From the NCBI GenBank assembly GCA_964536215.1, contig CAZHWT010000002.1:1-64000 (forward strand): a DNA stretch of 64,000 bases. The letters are read 5' to 3'. Of this stretch, positions 26,618 through 34,137 are shown one piece after another (position 1 is the first letter of the stretch; each line of letters opens with the position of its first letter). Source of the DNA: CAZHWT01 sp964536215. Its GTDB lineage: Bacteria > Patescibacteriota > CAZHWT01. The notes below the pieces were generated by a model. The model was given only the letters and a program-made list of their open reading frames with translations, was not told where the DNA came from and did not search any database. Both the position numbers and the translations under genes were made by a program.

Positions 26618-27553
26618 CTAATGCTCCATCATCTCCATGTGATCCATGCTCATAGGTGTTGGCGACGCCATTGCGTCAGTGGGGTGCCCCATACCACCTT
26701 CAGGCATAAACTTCATAATAATAGTATCATACAAGCCTGCCTGATACCCATAGTAGCTCTTTGGGTCCACCTTGTCGCTAGGCTTAGCCAGCCGCGTATA
26801 ATTATCCAAACTCAAAAAGTCTGCCCCGGTCTTAGTTGTTGCCACCCACGTCTTAAAGTCAGCTTCAGACACCGATTTAGCCTTAAATCTCATGCTGGCA
26901 AACCCCTCGCCGCTAATTTCAGCCGTTGCTCCTTCATAAATACCCGGCTTGTCAGCCATCAAATGAAGCTTAGTCACCATTCCCTCCATGGCGTATACCT
27001 GACCAGCTAGCTGAGGAATCCAGAATGAATTCATCGGTGCATCAGCCGTTAGCTCAAACGTAATAGGGGTATTGGCTGGAAAAACTACTTCATTAACCGT
27101 GGCCACCTGCTGGTCCGGATACAAGAATAACCACTTCCATTGCAAAGCCACTACTTGAATAACTACTGGCGTTTTACCGCCATCCAGTGGCCGATACGGA
27201 TCTAGTTGGTGTGTTGTCTTCCAAGAGGCTACTCCTAATACGCCTATAATCGCCACCGTTACGGCAAACCAGGCCAAGGATACTTTTTTGTTATAGAGCA
27301 CTTCTGGGGCATAGTCGGCCTTTGGGTTGTCGGCCCGATATTTAATGGCCACATAAATAGCAAAAGTGAATATTGGCACCAAGCCAAATAAGCTCAGCAA
27401 GACGGCAAATAAGAACAGACCATGCATCTGATTAGCAATCAAGCCAGCCGGCTGGAATAAAGCCACCGTCTTGCCTGGAAAATACCACACACCAGCTGCC
27501 ACCAGCAGTATGACTAACAACAGTAAAAGTGGGATGAGTAATTTCTTAGACAT
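26618..27553 (-). CDS. cyoA: Cytochrome bo3 quinol oxidase subunit II
   Basis: A 311-aa protein with two membrane helices (about residues 4-24 and 45-75) and a periplasm-side cupredoxin domain. The CuA ligands of cytochrome c oxidases are absent (the loop reads TAEISGEGFASM), so it is a quinol oxidase. No lipobox Cys follows the first helix, unlike E. coli CyoA. The tail is Met/His-rich (MSMDHMEMMEH), which might bind copper. ATG 27553 puts the first helix at the N terminus; the frame extends 19 codons upstream without support. It is the first gene of cyoABCD and divergent from cyoE. Confidence 0.94.
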   Translation of the reverse strand: MSKKLLIPLLLLLVILLVAAGVWYFPGKTVALFQPAGLIANQMHGLFLFAVLLSLFGLVPIFTFAIYVAIKYRADNPKADYAPEVLYNKKVSLAWFAVTVAIIGVLGVASWKTTHQLDPYRPLDGGKTPVVIQVVALQWKWLFLYPDQQVATVNEVVFPANTPITFELTADAPMNSFWIPQLAGQVYAMEGMVTKLHLMADKPGIYEGATAEISGEGFASMRFKAKSVSEADFKTWVATTKTGADFLSLDNYTRLAKPSDKVDPKSYYGYQAGLYDTIIMKFMPEGGMGHPTDAMASPTPMSMDHMEMMEH

Positions 27554-27692
27554 ACAAAAATCAGGCAATCGTCTATTACCAATATAGCACCGAGCTGACG
27601 ACCATGGCAAGGTAGTCGAATTAAAATTGATTGTGTTCGTAATATGTAGGTGAATGGGGTAAAACTCTCATTCAAATTCTACCTAACATCCT

Positions 27693-27738
27693 GTATACTG
27701 TTTTCGTTAATCGTTAATCGTTAATCGTTAATCGTTAA
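27693..27738. repeat. (TCGTTAA)5 heptamer array in the cyoE leader
   Basis: Five perfect 7-bp units occupy 27704-27738, directly after a TATACT -10 box (27693-27698) and 21 nt before the cyoE ATG. The array would therefore form most of the 5' untranslated region. Confidence 0.9.
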
Positions 27739-27759
27739 TCGTACGTTGCTAATCGCAAA

Positions 27760-28623
27760 ATGTCTTTCCTTAAACCATACTTCACTCTCACTAAGCCCGG
27801 CGTTATGTTTGGTAACGCTATCACGGTGGCCGCTGGATACTTATTAGCTGCGCGCGGCCAGATAGATTGGTGGCTGCTGGTAGCCGTTTTTGTTGGGAGT
27901 ACGCTGGTTATCGCTTCTGCTTGTGTTACTAATAACATCCTCGACCGAGACATTGACGCCAAAATGGAGCGTACGAAAAAGCGCCCCTCCGTCTCCGGTC
28001 AAGTATCGGTTAATCACTCCATCATCCTGGCTCTCATTTTGGGCTTGGCCGGCCTGGCCATCCTGCTTGCCTTTACTAATATCCTTGTGGTTGGGTTGGG
28101 CCTCATTGGCTTTATTGATTACGTTTGGTTCTATGGTGCCTGGTCTAAGCGTAAATCTGTCCACGGCACTTTAGTCGGCAGTATTTCTGGTGCCATCCCA
28201 GTCTTGGCTGGATACGTAGCCGTCACTAATCAAATCGATCTGGGAGCAGTGCTGGCTTTTCTGGCCGTGTTTCTTTGGCAACAACCAGAGTTCTATTCCA
28301 TTGCCCTCTATCGTCGCAATGAATATGCCGCTGCCGGAGTCCCCGTAATTTCTGTCGTCAAAGGCGCAGTCTCAACTAAAAAACAAATTTTAGTCTACTT
28401 GGCGGCCTTTGCCCTGGTCTGCATCGCTTTAACTAATTTTGGATATACCGGCTACACTTTTTTAGCTGTCATGTCGGCACACAATTTGTATTGGTTATGG
28501 TTGGGAATGAGTAATTTTACCACCCTGTCCGACGATAAATGGGGTCGTACTATGTTCCGCCAGGCCATGATCTCTATCTTACTCCTGTCAATTATGATGT
28601 CAGTCGGCTCCATCTTGCCGTAG
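27760..28623 (+). CDS. cyoE: Protoheme IX farnesyltransferase (heme O synthase)
   Basis: A 287-aa UbiA-family membrane prenyltransferase. The first Asp-rich motif NNILDRDIDAKMERTKKRP is present and nine or so helices are predicted. CyoE adds a farnesyl group to heme B, making the heme O used by the bo3 oxidase. It is divergent from cyoABCD instead of being the last gene of the operon. The promoter block CATCCTGTATACTG is shared with the pseudopilin gene at 10128, and a heptamer array lies between promoter and ATG. Confidence 0.94.
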   Translation: MSFLKPYFTLTKPGVMFGNAITVAAGYLLAARGQIDWWLLVAVFVGSTLVIASACVTNNILDRDIDAKMERTKKRPSVSGQVSVNHSIILALILGLAGLAILLAFTNILVVGLGLIGFIDYVWFYGAWSKRKSVHGTLVGSISGAIPVLAGYVAVTNQIDLGAVLAFLAVFLWQQPEFYSIALYRRNEYAAAGVPVISVVKGAVSTKKQILVYLAAFALVCIALTNFGYTGYTFLAVMSAHNLYWLWLGMSNFTTLSDDKWGRTMFRQAMISILLLSIMMSVGSILP

Positions 28624-28630
28624 ATCTACT

Positions 28631-28667
28631 ACAAAAAGTAGGCGGTCACCCATGGGTGGTGACCGCC
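28631..28667 (-). terminator. Terminator of the 28671 gene (possibly shared with cyoE)
   Basis: The stem GGCGGTCACC/GGTGACCGCC (28641-28667) is followed on the minus strand by TACTTTTTG. The GC-rich stem could also stop cyoE transcripts from the other side. Confidence 0.8.
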
Positions 28668-28670
28668 AGT

Positions 28671-28961
28671 CTAACAAGTTGTCATCGTCGGACGAATCAG
28701 CTGTTGCAAACAGTCAATTGGAGTCGATGGATTTTCTTCGAGATAGCTGCGGGCGACGGCCAGCATATCCCGCCATAGCCAATAATCGGGGTCCGACCCC
28801 AGACTACCAACTAAAACGAAGTACCTCTCCATTAATTCCGCCTGCAGACTGCTGTTCCCCTCCTCACTTGAAGCTTGCCGACGCCACATCTGCATGGTCC
28901 GGCAAGCATCCCAAAAAATTTGCTCAACCGACAGTCCTGATACACTAGCTTCGGCTGACAT
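28671..28961 (-). CDS. Hypothetical protein, 96 aa
   Basis: I do not recognise this soluble, mostly helical protein (MSAEASVSGLSVEQIFWDAC...). It is rich in Trp, Met and acidic residues. The start is fixed at ATG 28961 because a complete promoter lies inside the longer frame: TTGACA (29022-29027), 17-bp spacer, TACTAT (28999-29004), followed by GGGAG 6 nt before this ATG. It ends at a strong hairpin terminator, so it is a single-gene unit and the first of the accessory region that runs to 42.6 kb. Confidence 0.65.
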   Translation of the reverse strand: MSAEASVSGLSVEQIFWDACRTMQMWRRQASSEEGNSSLQAELMERYFVLVGSLGSDPDYWLWRDMLAVARSYLEENPSTPIDCLQQLIRPTMTTC

Positions 28962-28998
28962 ATAGTGCTCCCAGCCTTCAGACAAATAAGATGCTTGG

Positions 28999-29027
28999 AT
29001 AGTAAATCGCCTCAAACCCCATGTCAA
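28999..29027 (-). promoter_or_regulatory. Sigma70-type promoter of the 28671 gene
   Basis: TTGACA and TACTAT are separated by exactly 17 bp on the minus strand. It decides the start codon of the gene, because it lies inside the longer open frame. Confidence 0.8.
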
Positions 29028-29309
29028 TAGTCAAAATATCAGCCAACCATCATAGCAGTACCAAGTACAGTCTTCAAACTATTGGCCTTTCTAGAGGCCT
29101 TGTAGACCGCTACAGGCCTACTTTTAGTGGGTTCGGTTACCGTTCAAGCGCAGTCCAGAACCCTCACGCTAAACTTCCGACTACTCTCGAAACCTAGTCC
29201 CTAGCACCTAAAACCTAACCCTTCCCCCCGTTCGAGCGCAATCGGGAACTCTCTCCCGATTACCTTTGTCTAATCGATAAAGCGAAGCATAGCATAAGGT
29301 GAATGACAT
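29028..29309. other. Gene-free spacer
   Basis: No gene was seen. The sequence contains CCTAGxxCCT-like heptameric remnants near 29190-29215 and short inverted motifs around GTTCGAGCGCAATCGGGA (29229), reminiscent of the 3.3-kb hairpins. Confidence 0.4.
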
Positions 29310-29340
29310 AAAAAAAATGAGGCGCCGAAAATCCGGCGCA
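29310..29340 (-). terminator. Terminator of the 29362 gene
   Basis: The stem GCGCCG/CGGCGC (29322-29339) is followed on the minus strand by CTCATTTTTTTT. Confidence 0.85.
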
Positions 29341-29361
29341 TTTCCAATCTCCTTATTCCTC

Positions 29362-29934
29362 CTATAGCGACTCTTGCAAGCGAAGCCTCCGCTGTAGACC
29401 GTTGATGCAGCGCTCCAGCTTCATCCGGAGTTCATCGGCTTGGACCACAATCGTGTCGATCTGGCTCTGATGCAACTCAGCAGCATAGCTGAAATGCTGA
29501 ATCTCTCGCTGCACCATTGTCGCGGCTAGCTGATCGTTGTTCCGCAGCGTTGCAAGCCATGTCTCAAGGTCATAATCGTTGTTAGAGCTGTTATGCCAAG
29601 CCAGGCGGTTCATCTCTCGCCGGCTAAATCGGTGTAAGACCGGAAAGACGCCCTTGGCTGCGAATGTGTTGAGCAACTCCTGCAAAGGGTTTAGGCGGAG
29701 CGCATAGATCTTTTGGACCTGCTGCGCAGGCTCAAACAACTCCGCAAAGCTATGATAGTTGAAGGCTAATTGGAATTGTTTTCCAATTGACCGAGCCTCT
29801 GCGAGCACCTTGTTTAATGACCTAACCGGAGGATCAGCTATTGCCTCTCTGCAGATAGCAGATATCTCTTCTTGCCAAGCGGTTAGCGGCTTCTCCCAGC
29901 ACTGCCCATCGGTCACATCAAAGCTATCCGACAT
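29362..29934 (-). CDS. Hypothetical protein, 190 aa
   Basis: This soluble protein is unrecognised. It looks almost entirely helical, with long amphipathic stretches (about residues 60-95 and 135-185) and a Leu/Arg-rich end (RMKLERCINGLQRRLRLQESL), suggesting a coiled coil or helical bundle. GAGGTGA lies 6 nt before the ATG on the minus strand. It has its own terminator, fitting the single-gene pattern of this region. No catalytic motif was seen. Confidence 0.6.
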   Translation of the reverse strand: MSDSFDVTDGQCWEKPLTAWQEEISAICREAIADPPVRSLNKVLAEARSIGKQFQLAFNYHSFAELFEPAQQVQKIYALRLNPLQELLNTFAAKGVFPVLHRFSRREMNRLAWHNSSNNDYDLETWLATLRNNDQLAATMVQREIQHFSYAAELHQSQIDTIVVQADELRMKLERCINGLQRRLRLQESL

Positions 29935-30021
29935 TTCTTCACCTCACGCTGCGCTATTCGATCAAGGTTGGACCCGTAGTCTATCAAAAAAGACACCTAA
30001 TCGCCACCGTACTGCAGGGGT

Positions 30022-30624
30022 TTATTTATACATAAAAATGGTAAAATCGCGCGGCACTACGTCTGTTACTACTTCAACTCTCGTGGCTATGGCGCTACAA
30101 TAATCGGCGATTTCCTTTGGGTCGTAGGCTGCGTACGTATCATCGTCTATATGCGAATGCTTATCCAGCATGTTAAAGGCTACGGCCTTGGTGGCTGACT
30201 GGTACATATGGGAAATAGCCTGCTGATAAAATGACAAATTATCCGCCACTTTAAAACTGAGAGCGCCAGAAGCAAGCACGTAATCATACTTCTCGGTCAC
30301 TTCAAAAATATCCTGTTCAATAAAGTCAGCTTGAGGGTATTTTTGTGCGGCAATACGCACAAATTCAGGCACAATATCAATTCCAGTATAATCCACCTCA
30401 ATCTGCCGCTGCAAAAAATATTTATACAAGTCGCCTAGCCCACAACCAACATCTAGTACAGAGGCACCTTGTAGGTCAGCCACAAAAGACAGCACTTTAA
30501 ATCTCTCCTGCTGTACATGCCGGCCCGACCAGCGCACGCTTTTAGCGTCGCTATCGCCATATTTAGCCAGACCTTCCCTGTAAAAATTCAATATACGATC
30601 TTGATCTTTAGAACTCAGTTTCAT
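30022..30624 (-). CDS. Class I SAM-dependent methyltransferase
   Basis: A 200-aa methyltransferase with the SAM-binding motif I VLDVGCGLGDLYKYF (about residues 55-69), an acidic motif II (YTGIDIVPEF) and a motif IV-like YDYVLASGAL. The substrate is not evident. The start at ATG 30624 lies at the very end of a terminator hairpin: the only Shine-Dalgarno-like sequence (GGAGGG) forms the 3' arm of that hairpin (30633-30640 region). Expression therefore seems to depend on read-through or on a change in RNA folding from the upstream gene (30662). Confidence 0.8.
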   Translation of the reverse strand: MKLSSKDQDRILNFYREGLAKYGDSDAKSVRWSGRHVQQERFKVLSFVADLQGASVLDVGCGLGDLYKYFLQRQIEVDYTGIDIVPEFVRIAAQKYPQADFIEQDIFEVTEKYDYVLASGALSFKVADNLSFYQQAISHMYQSATKAVAFNMLDKHSHIDDDTYAAYDPKEIADYCSAIATRVEVVTDVVPRDFTIFMYK

Positions 30625-30656
30625 AAAAATAGGCCCTCCGCGCTGAGTCGGAGGGC
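30624..30656 (-). terminator. Terminator/attenuator between the 30662 gene and the methyltransferase
   Basis: Minus-strand stem GCCCTCCG/CGGAGGGC with an 8-nt loop is followed by CTATTTTT, whose end touches the methyltransferase ATG. The 3' arm contains the only ribosome-binding candidate of that gene, so the hairpin could couple termination and translation. Confidence 0.75.
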
Positions 30657-30661
30657 AATTA

Positions 30662-30943
30662 CTAACAGTCAAACGCGACAGTAGCCAGGTTATTTGGCAT
30701 ATGCAAATAGACACTTCGACGGACGACATTATTATAATGGAATCCCCACACAGGTGTCACAATTTGCACCAGGCTATCCTGCAAGCCCGACCTAATCCAC
30801 TCCCCAGGATACCACCAGATTGGCGCTCGGGTCGACGGAGTATAAAAACAATACTGATCCTTGCGTGCGTTATAGTGCATAACCACCAGAACGCAGCTCC
30901 AACCCGGGACTGTCACCATACTACCGATGGGCAATACTGTCAT
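30662..30943 (-). CDS. Hypothetical protein, 93 aa
   Basis: An unrecognised small protein rich in Trp, Tyr and Val (SMVTVPGWSCVLVV, YTPSTRAPIWWYPGEWI), looking like an all-beta SH3-like fold. The start is ATG 30943 because GGAGGG lies 7 nt upstream on the minus strand; the longer frame contains that site. It is followed directly by the terminator that overlaps the methyltransferase start, so the two genes may be alternately expressed from one promoter. Confidence 0.55.
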   Translation of the reverse strand: MTVLPIGSMVTVPGWSCVLVVMHYNARKDQYCFYTPSTRAPIWWYPGEWIRSGLQDSLVQIVTPVWGFHYNNVVRRSVYLHMPNNLATVAFDC

Positions 30944-31079
30944 TGTCTTACCCTCCATGTTAGCTTGACAAAATCCATGCCCATAAAACAATATTTAATC
31001 CGCTTAGTCAAGGGGCAATAAAACAGCTTGATATTCGAAACTCGAAACCTCTAGTTCGACTATGCATAAAACTCATCAG

Positions 31080-31113
31080 CGCTAAACGCCACACGCTAAA
31101 CGCTAAACGCTCC
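31080..31113. repeat. CGCTAAA-type heptamer array
   Basis: Units CGCTAAA, CGCCACA, CGCTAAA, CGCTAAA and CGCTCCC are consecutive (31080-31114), upstream of the zf-UBP gene. Confidence 0.75.
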
Positions 31114-31166
31114 CTCATCCCCGCTTTCTTGTTGCCAACAAACTCACAGCAGTGTACTGTAGAAAC

Positions 31167-31445
31167 ATGACCATTAATTGCGACCATCTCGATCAAATTC
31201 GTCCCGTCGAACCTCAAACGCCTAATGGTTGTCAGGAGTGTCTAGTAAGTGGCGATAAATGGGTCCATCTGCGCCTGTGCATGACCTGTGGTCACGTTGG
31301 CTGCTGCGACAGTTCCCCCAACCAACACGCCACCAAGCACTTTCACGACACGCAGCACGCCATTATGCAATCTTTTGAACCCGAAGAGGACTGGCTTTAT
31401 TGTTTTATTGACGAAATTCAATTTGAACCATTCGATATTTATTAG
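31167..31445 (+). CDS. UBP-type zinc finger protein
   Basis: A 92-aa protein consisting of a single zf-UBP domain, which occurs in eukaryotic deubiquitinases and, as stand-alone proteins, in many bacteria. The metal ligands are visible as C and H residues in NCDHL, GCQECL, RLCMTCGHVGCCDSS, NQHATKHFHDTQHAI. In eukaryotes this fold binds the free C terminus of ubiquitin; in bacteria its role is unclear. No Shine-Dalgarno is seen; TGTACTGTAGAAAC precedes ATG 31167, hinting at a leaderless start. The distance to the ubiquitin-like operon at 42.8 kb makes a link only speculative. Confidence 0.85.
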   Translation: MTINCDHLDQIRPVEPQTPNGCQECLVSGDKWVHLRLCMTCGHVGCCDSSPNQHATKHFHDTQHAIMQSFEPEEDWLYCFIDEIQFEPFDIY

Positions 31446-31497
31446 TAAGCGGCCAGACGGAGGTAGCCAGCTACACGTTCAGATTTAAAAAACAAAT

Positions 31498-31529
31498 TCT
31501 ATTTTCTATTTTCTACTTTCTATTTTCTA
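31498..31529. repeat. TCTATTT heptamer array
   Basis: Four units (TCTATTT, TCTATTT, TCTACTT, TCTATTT) plus TCTA lie immediately before the AAAAAAGGAG ribosome-binding site of the VOC gene. Confidence 0.85.
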
Positions 31530-31544
31530 AAAAAGGAGCCTTAT

Positions 31545-31913
31545 ATGCTAAATCTAAGTTCCATTATGGTCGGCACCATGCAATTAGATACAATGGTTGA
31601 GTTCTATAACAAAATTTTTGATCGGGAACCAGTTATGGTGGACGAAGCTGGTAGTGGTTGGATGGTGGGAGAATGTTTCTTTAGTGTCATGGAGCATTCG
31701 GAGATGGGTGGTCCGTCTAAGGACCCAGGTAGAATTATGATCACCTTGGCCACTGCCGAAGTCAAAGAGGAATTCGAGCGCATGAAAAACGCCGGCGCCA
31801 CGCCTATTAAAGAGCCATATGAAATGCAAGGCATGTGGATCGCCACCCTCGCCGACCCCGACAACAACTACTTCCAACTCATGACCCCATGGGAAGATTC
31901 GCAAGAAAAGTAG
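31545..31913 (+). CDS. VOC/glyoxalase-superfamily protein
   Basis: A 122-aa protein with the two beta-alpha-beta-beta-beta repeats of the vicinal oxygen chelate fold (GTMQLDTMVEFYNKIF at the start; ATLADPDNNYFQLMTP at the end). These end motifs are typical of glyoxalase/bleomycin-resistance-like proteins, which bind a metal and act on small molecules; the substrate cannot be named. AAAAGGAG lies 9 nt before the ATG. It is followed by a terminator at 31983. Confidence 0.85.
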   Translation: MLNLSSIMVGTMQLDTMVEFYNKIFDREPVMVDEAGSGWMVGECFFSVMEHSEMGGPSKDPGRIMITLATAEVKEEFERMKNAGATPIKEPYEMQGMWIATLADPDNNYFQLMTPWEDSQEK

Positions 31914-31982
31914 CCATTAAGACTAATTGGCTCGTAATAGCTCGGACATAATCGTAGACGATAAAGATAGTCTTAAAATAAC

Positions 31983-32014
31983 AAAGGACCGATCTTGCCA
32001 GATCGGTCCTTTTT
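31983..32014 (+). terminator. Terminator after the VOC gene
   Basis: The stem AAGGACCGATC/GATCGGTCCTT with loop TTGCCA is followed by a T run (32009-32014). Confidence 0.9.
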
Positions 32015-32071
32015 GGCTAACTACGATTGACAACCCGTCTAGCTATAGCATTCATTGTGCTAACTGTAATA

Positions 32072-32100
32072 TTGACGGGTAAGCTTATAGCGATTATAAT
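32072..32100 (+). promoter_or_regulatory. Promoter of the 32170 gene
   Basis: TTGACG (32072-32077), 17-bp spacer, TATAAT (32095-32100). Confidence 0.85.
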
Positions 32101-32169
32101 CAACGCTATTGCAGATTATTTGCCAGGCACGGGTTTGGCCATACCTGCAATAAAGAGGAGATGAGCACC

Positions 32170-32532
32170 ATGGTGACAGGGGTATCGGATCAACCATTGG
32201 CTGAGACTAAACTGGTCGAATGTGACCAGTTTCCATCTTCAATTTTCATTCACGTCTCTGAAGAGATCATTGAAGCAGCTGACCGGTTCCGCGGAAAGGC
32301 GGATAAGTGCCCGTTAGCCATGGCGGCGCGATTGGCGCTCTCGTCCATGGGTACCGATATTGAAGTCAGGGTTCGCGAGTTTGACTATGAGCATATTGAA
32401 ATCGAGGTCTGGCCTGCCGGCTGTAGCTGTGGCTATTACCAGATCAATGACATTGCTCATGTTGTTCGGGATTGGGACGATGGCAAGCCCATGCAGTCAT
32501 TCAAAGCTACTGCACACTTCGTGACGCTGTAA
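32170..32532 (+). CDS. Hypothetical protein, 120 aa
   Basis: An unrecognised acidic protein (for example FDYEHIEIEVWPAGCSCGYYQ). AAAGAGGAG sits at 32152-32160, which touches the ATG at 32161, so the ATG at 32170 (9-nt spacing) is the better start. A perfect promoter lies 70 bp upstream and a strong terminator 7 bp downstream: a fully self-contained single-gene unit. Two CxC-type Cys (CSC) may bind metal, but no domain is evident. Confidence 0.6.
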   Translation: MVTGVSDQPLAETKLVECDQFPSSIFIHVSEEIIEAADRFRGKADKCPLAMAARLALSSMGTDIEVRVREFDYEHIEIEVWPAGCSCGYYQINDIAHVVRDWDDGKPMQSFKATAHFVTL

Positions 32533-32538
32533 GCTTCA

Positions 32539-32584
32539 GGCCAGTCGGTCAGTGGTTATTACCACTCGCCCGACTGGCTTTTTT
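32539..32584 (+). terminator. Terminator after the 32170 gene
   Basis: The outer stem GCCAGTCGG/CCGACTGGC encloses AGTGG/CCACT and is followed by TTTTTT. Confidence 0.9.
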
Positions 32585-32627
32585 AAATTTTGCTATGTTT
32601 CGCTATGGCATCCGTTACACCTGGTAT

Positions 32628-32670
32628 ATAAAAAAATATAAAAAGAACAGCGCCGATAGCTCGGCGCTGT
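32628..32670 (-). terminator. Terminator after the 32686 gene
   Basis: Stem ACAGCGCCGA/TCGGCGCTGT (32647-32670), followed on the minus strand by TCTTTTTATATTTTTTT. Confidence 0.88.
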
Positions 32671-32685
32671 AATAAATTTGCCCGA

Positions 32686-32952
32686 CTAGGCAAACGGAAA
32701 TTTTGGCCTATTAATATGCCAATTTTCAGCTGATTCCATCTCCGTAATCGCTGAGTCGATCTCAACTATTAGACCAGCAGCCTCTTGGCTAATATCCGGA
32801 AAGCCACACAGCTCTTCAACCTGACTGCGCAACCTGCGCAGCTGGTCAAGGATTGAGTCCATTTCGCTCCGCCCACAGGGCTTTACTGAAATGTAAAGAA
32901 AGTGAAAGGCTTCCACCTTTTTCTTTAGCATATCTGCTGGGGAAAGTGACAT
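32686..32952 (-). CDS. Hypothetical protein, 88 aa
   Basis: A small helical protein with a likely coiled-coil centre (SILDQLRRLRSQVEELCG and LIVEIDSAITEMESAENW). I do not recognise it. AAGGAGG lies 6 nt before ATG 32952, and TTTACA-17-TATATT is visible further upstream on the minus strand. It is convergent with the 32170 gene, each having its own terminator. Confidence 0.6.
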   Translation of the reverse strand: MSLSPADMLKKKVEAFHFLYISVKPCGRSEMDSILDQLRRLRSQVEELCGFPDISQEAAGLIVEIDSAITEMESAENWHINRPKFPFA

Positions 32953-33062
32953 TGCGTCCTCCTTGGTTGCAGGTAAAGCAAAACGACGATAGCAATATAC
33001 CCTATAGCCATCATATTGTAAAGCCCCATGGTACCTATAAGGCCACCGATATCGTACCCTAA

Positions 33063-33377
33063 CTAAGAACGCTTCTTGGCAGGAATAGACGCAGCAATAG
33101 CCAGTAAGATTTCTTTCAAGTCAGGGTCGGCATACATATCCTCTTCAACAACGTAGTACGGCTTAGATCCTGGATAGGGCTGACCTTGCTCATAACGTTC
33201 CATCAGAGCTGATGACGCTGGCACTATTTTGATGAACAATGTATCGTCACAAATAAACCCCACCGTCTTACCGTTAGCGTACAATGCATACTCGCCAAAC
33301 ATCGGTCGGACACTAAAAGTAGACTGATCACCTAAGCTGTCAAGGATATGCGCCGCAGTAGCTTTGGAAGTAGCCAT
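33063..33377 (-). CDS. TfoX N-terminal-domain protein
   Basis: A 104-aa protein matching the TfoX N-terminal domain (VRPMFGEYALYANGKTVGFICDDTLFIKI, then YPGSKPYYVVEEDM). Full-length TfoX/Sxy activates competence genes; short stand-alone forms are common and of unknown role. TAGACT ends 6 nt before the ATG on the minus strand, which suggests a leaderless message, unlike its immediate neighbours. Confidence 0.85.
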   Translation of the reverse strand: MATSKATAAHILDSLGDQSTFSVRPMFGEYALYANGKTVGFICDDTLFIKIVPASSALMERYEQGQPYPGSKPYYVVEEDMYADPDLKEILLAIAASIPAKKRS

Positions 33378-33454
33378 AGGAATAGTCTAGCACTTCAACC
33401 ATTCAGGCGCACATGTTCCATTTCCGTGGCCAGGCCCTATACGACTAATAAGAT

Positions 33455-33493
33455 CATATAAAATGCCGGCGGATTGCAAAGAATCGCCGGCAT
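33455..33493 (-). terminator. Terminator after the 33517 gene
   Basis: Stem ATGCCGGCGGATT/AATCGCCGGCAT followed on the minus strand by TTTTATATG. Confidence 0.75.
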
Positions 33494-33516
33494 GGTAAAC
33501 ACAAAATTCACGCTCC

Positions 33517-33933
33517 CTAGCCATTACTCACATTCAGTGACAACAGCCGTTTTCGGTTCTCGGGTCGCTTCATGTACGCTGTCGCCTCCTCAATCTCCCA
33601 ATCTGGAATCGCCACACGTACATTATAGATCATAAAGTCATGGCGGTCATAACAATCCCATTGCCAAATGGCAAAGTAGGCCGCTTGCTCAATGCTGTCA
33701 TAATGAGCCGGGTTTTCAAGACAGCCTTGGTCGTATAGCAGCGAAAAGACATCAGTATGGTGTGGCTGGTCTTGGTATTCTGCCAATGCAGTCAATGCGG
33801 CCACCAGACCATACTTTTCCACCAACATAGCCAACTCTATGGCTACATTGGTCGGCCGCAGCACGCCTCGATTCATGTGCTTGGCTACGGCAATTGCTTC
33901 GTGCATTTCATCGCTACTAATCACCTCTCTCAT
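33517..33933 (-). CDS. Hypothetical protein, 138 aa
   Basis: An unrecognised soluble protein with a helical N-terminal half (EMHEAIAVAKHMNRGVLRPTNVAIELAML) and many Tyr, Asp and His residues (IWQWDCYDRHDFMIYN). AGAAGGAG precedes the ATG at 33933. A promoter with an inverted repeat between its -35 and -10 boxes lies at 34000-34028, suggesting dedicated repression. Single-gene unit with its own terminator. Confidence 0.6.
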   Translation of the reverse strand: MREVISSDEMHEAIAVAKHMNRGVLRPTNVAIELAMLVEKYGLVAALTALAEYQDQPHHTDVFSLLYDQGCLENPAHYDSIEQAAYFAIWQWDCYDRHDFMIYNVRVAIPDWEIEEATAYMKRPENRKRLLSLNVSNG

Positions 33934-33999
33934 CTTGTGCTCCTTCTGCTGTTCTCTGCTGCCAACCTAGTCGCAGACAATCTGCCACCAAGCGGCGGC

Positions 34000-34028
34000 A
34001 GCATAAGATAAACCATCTTATCTGTCAA
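34000..34028 (-). promoter_or_regulatory. Promoter with internal operator-like palindrome
   Basis: On the minus strand TTGACA (34023-34028) and TATGCT (34000-34005) are separated by 17 bp. The spacer is the inverted repeat AGATAA-gatgg-TTTATCT, a position where a repressor would block RNA polymerase. Confidence 0.65.
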
Positions 34029-34137
34029 TATGAACTAATTCCAATATACAGATGGGTAATTAAATCAGGCTTGTCTTTGGGTCAACCATCTGATAAGGTA
34101 ACGGCAAGGTTTTTTGGTCGCTAAAAAGGAGAAAGAC

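Noticed and set aside
28640..28668. 28.64-kb palindrome as an operator
   Set aside because: The T run on the minus strand and its place right after the 28671 gene fit a terminator better.
31167..31445. UBP zinc finger as part of the ubiquitin-like system
   Set aside because: It is 11 kb away with its own leaderless promoter, and stand-alone zf-UBP proteins are common in bacteria without E1/E2 systems; a link is only speculative.
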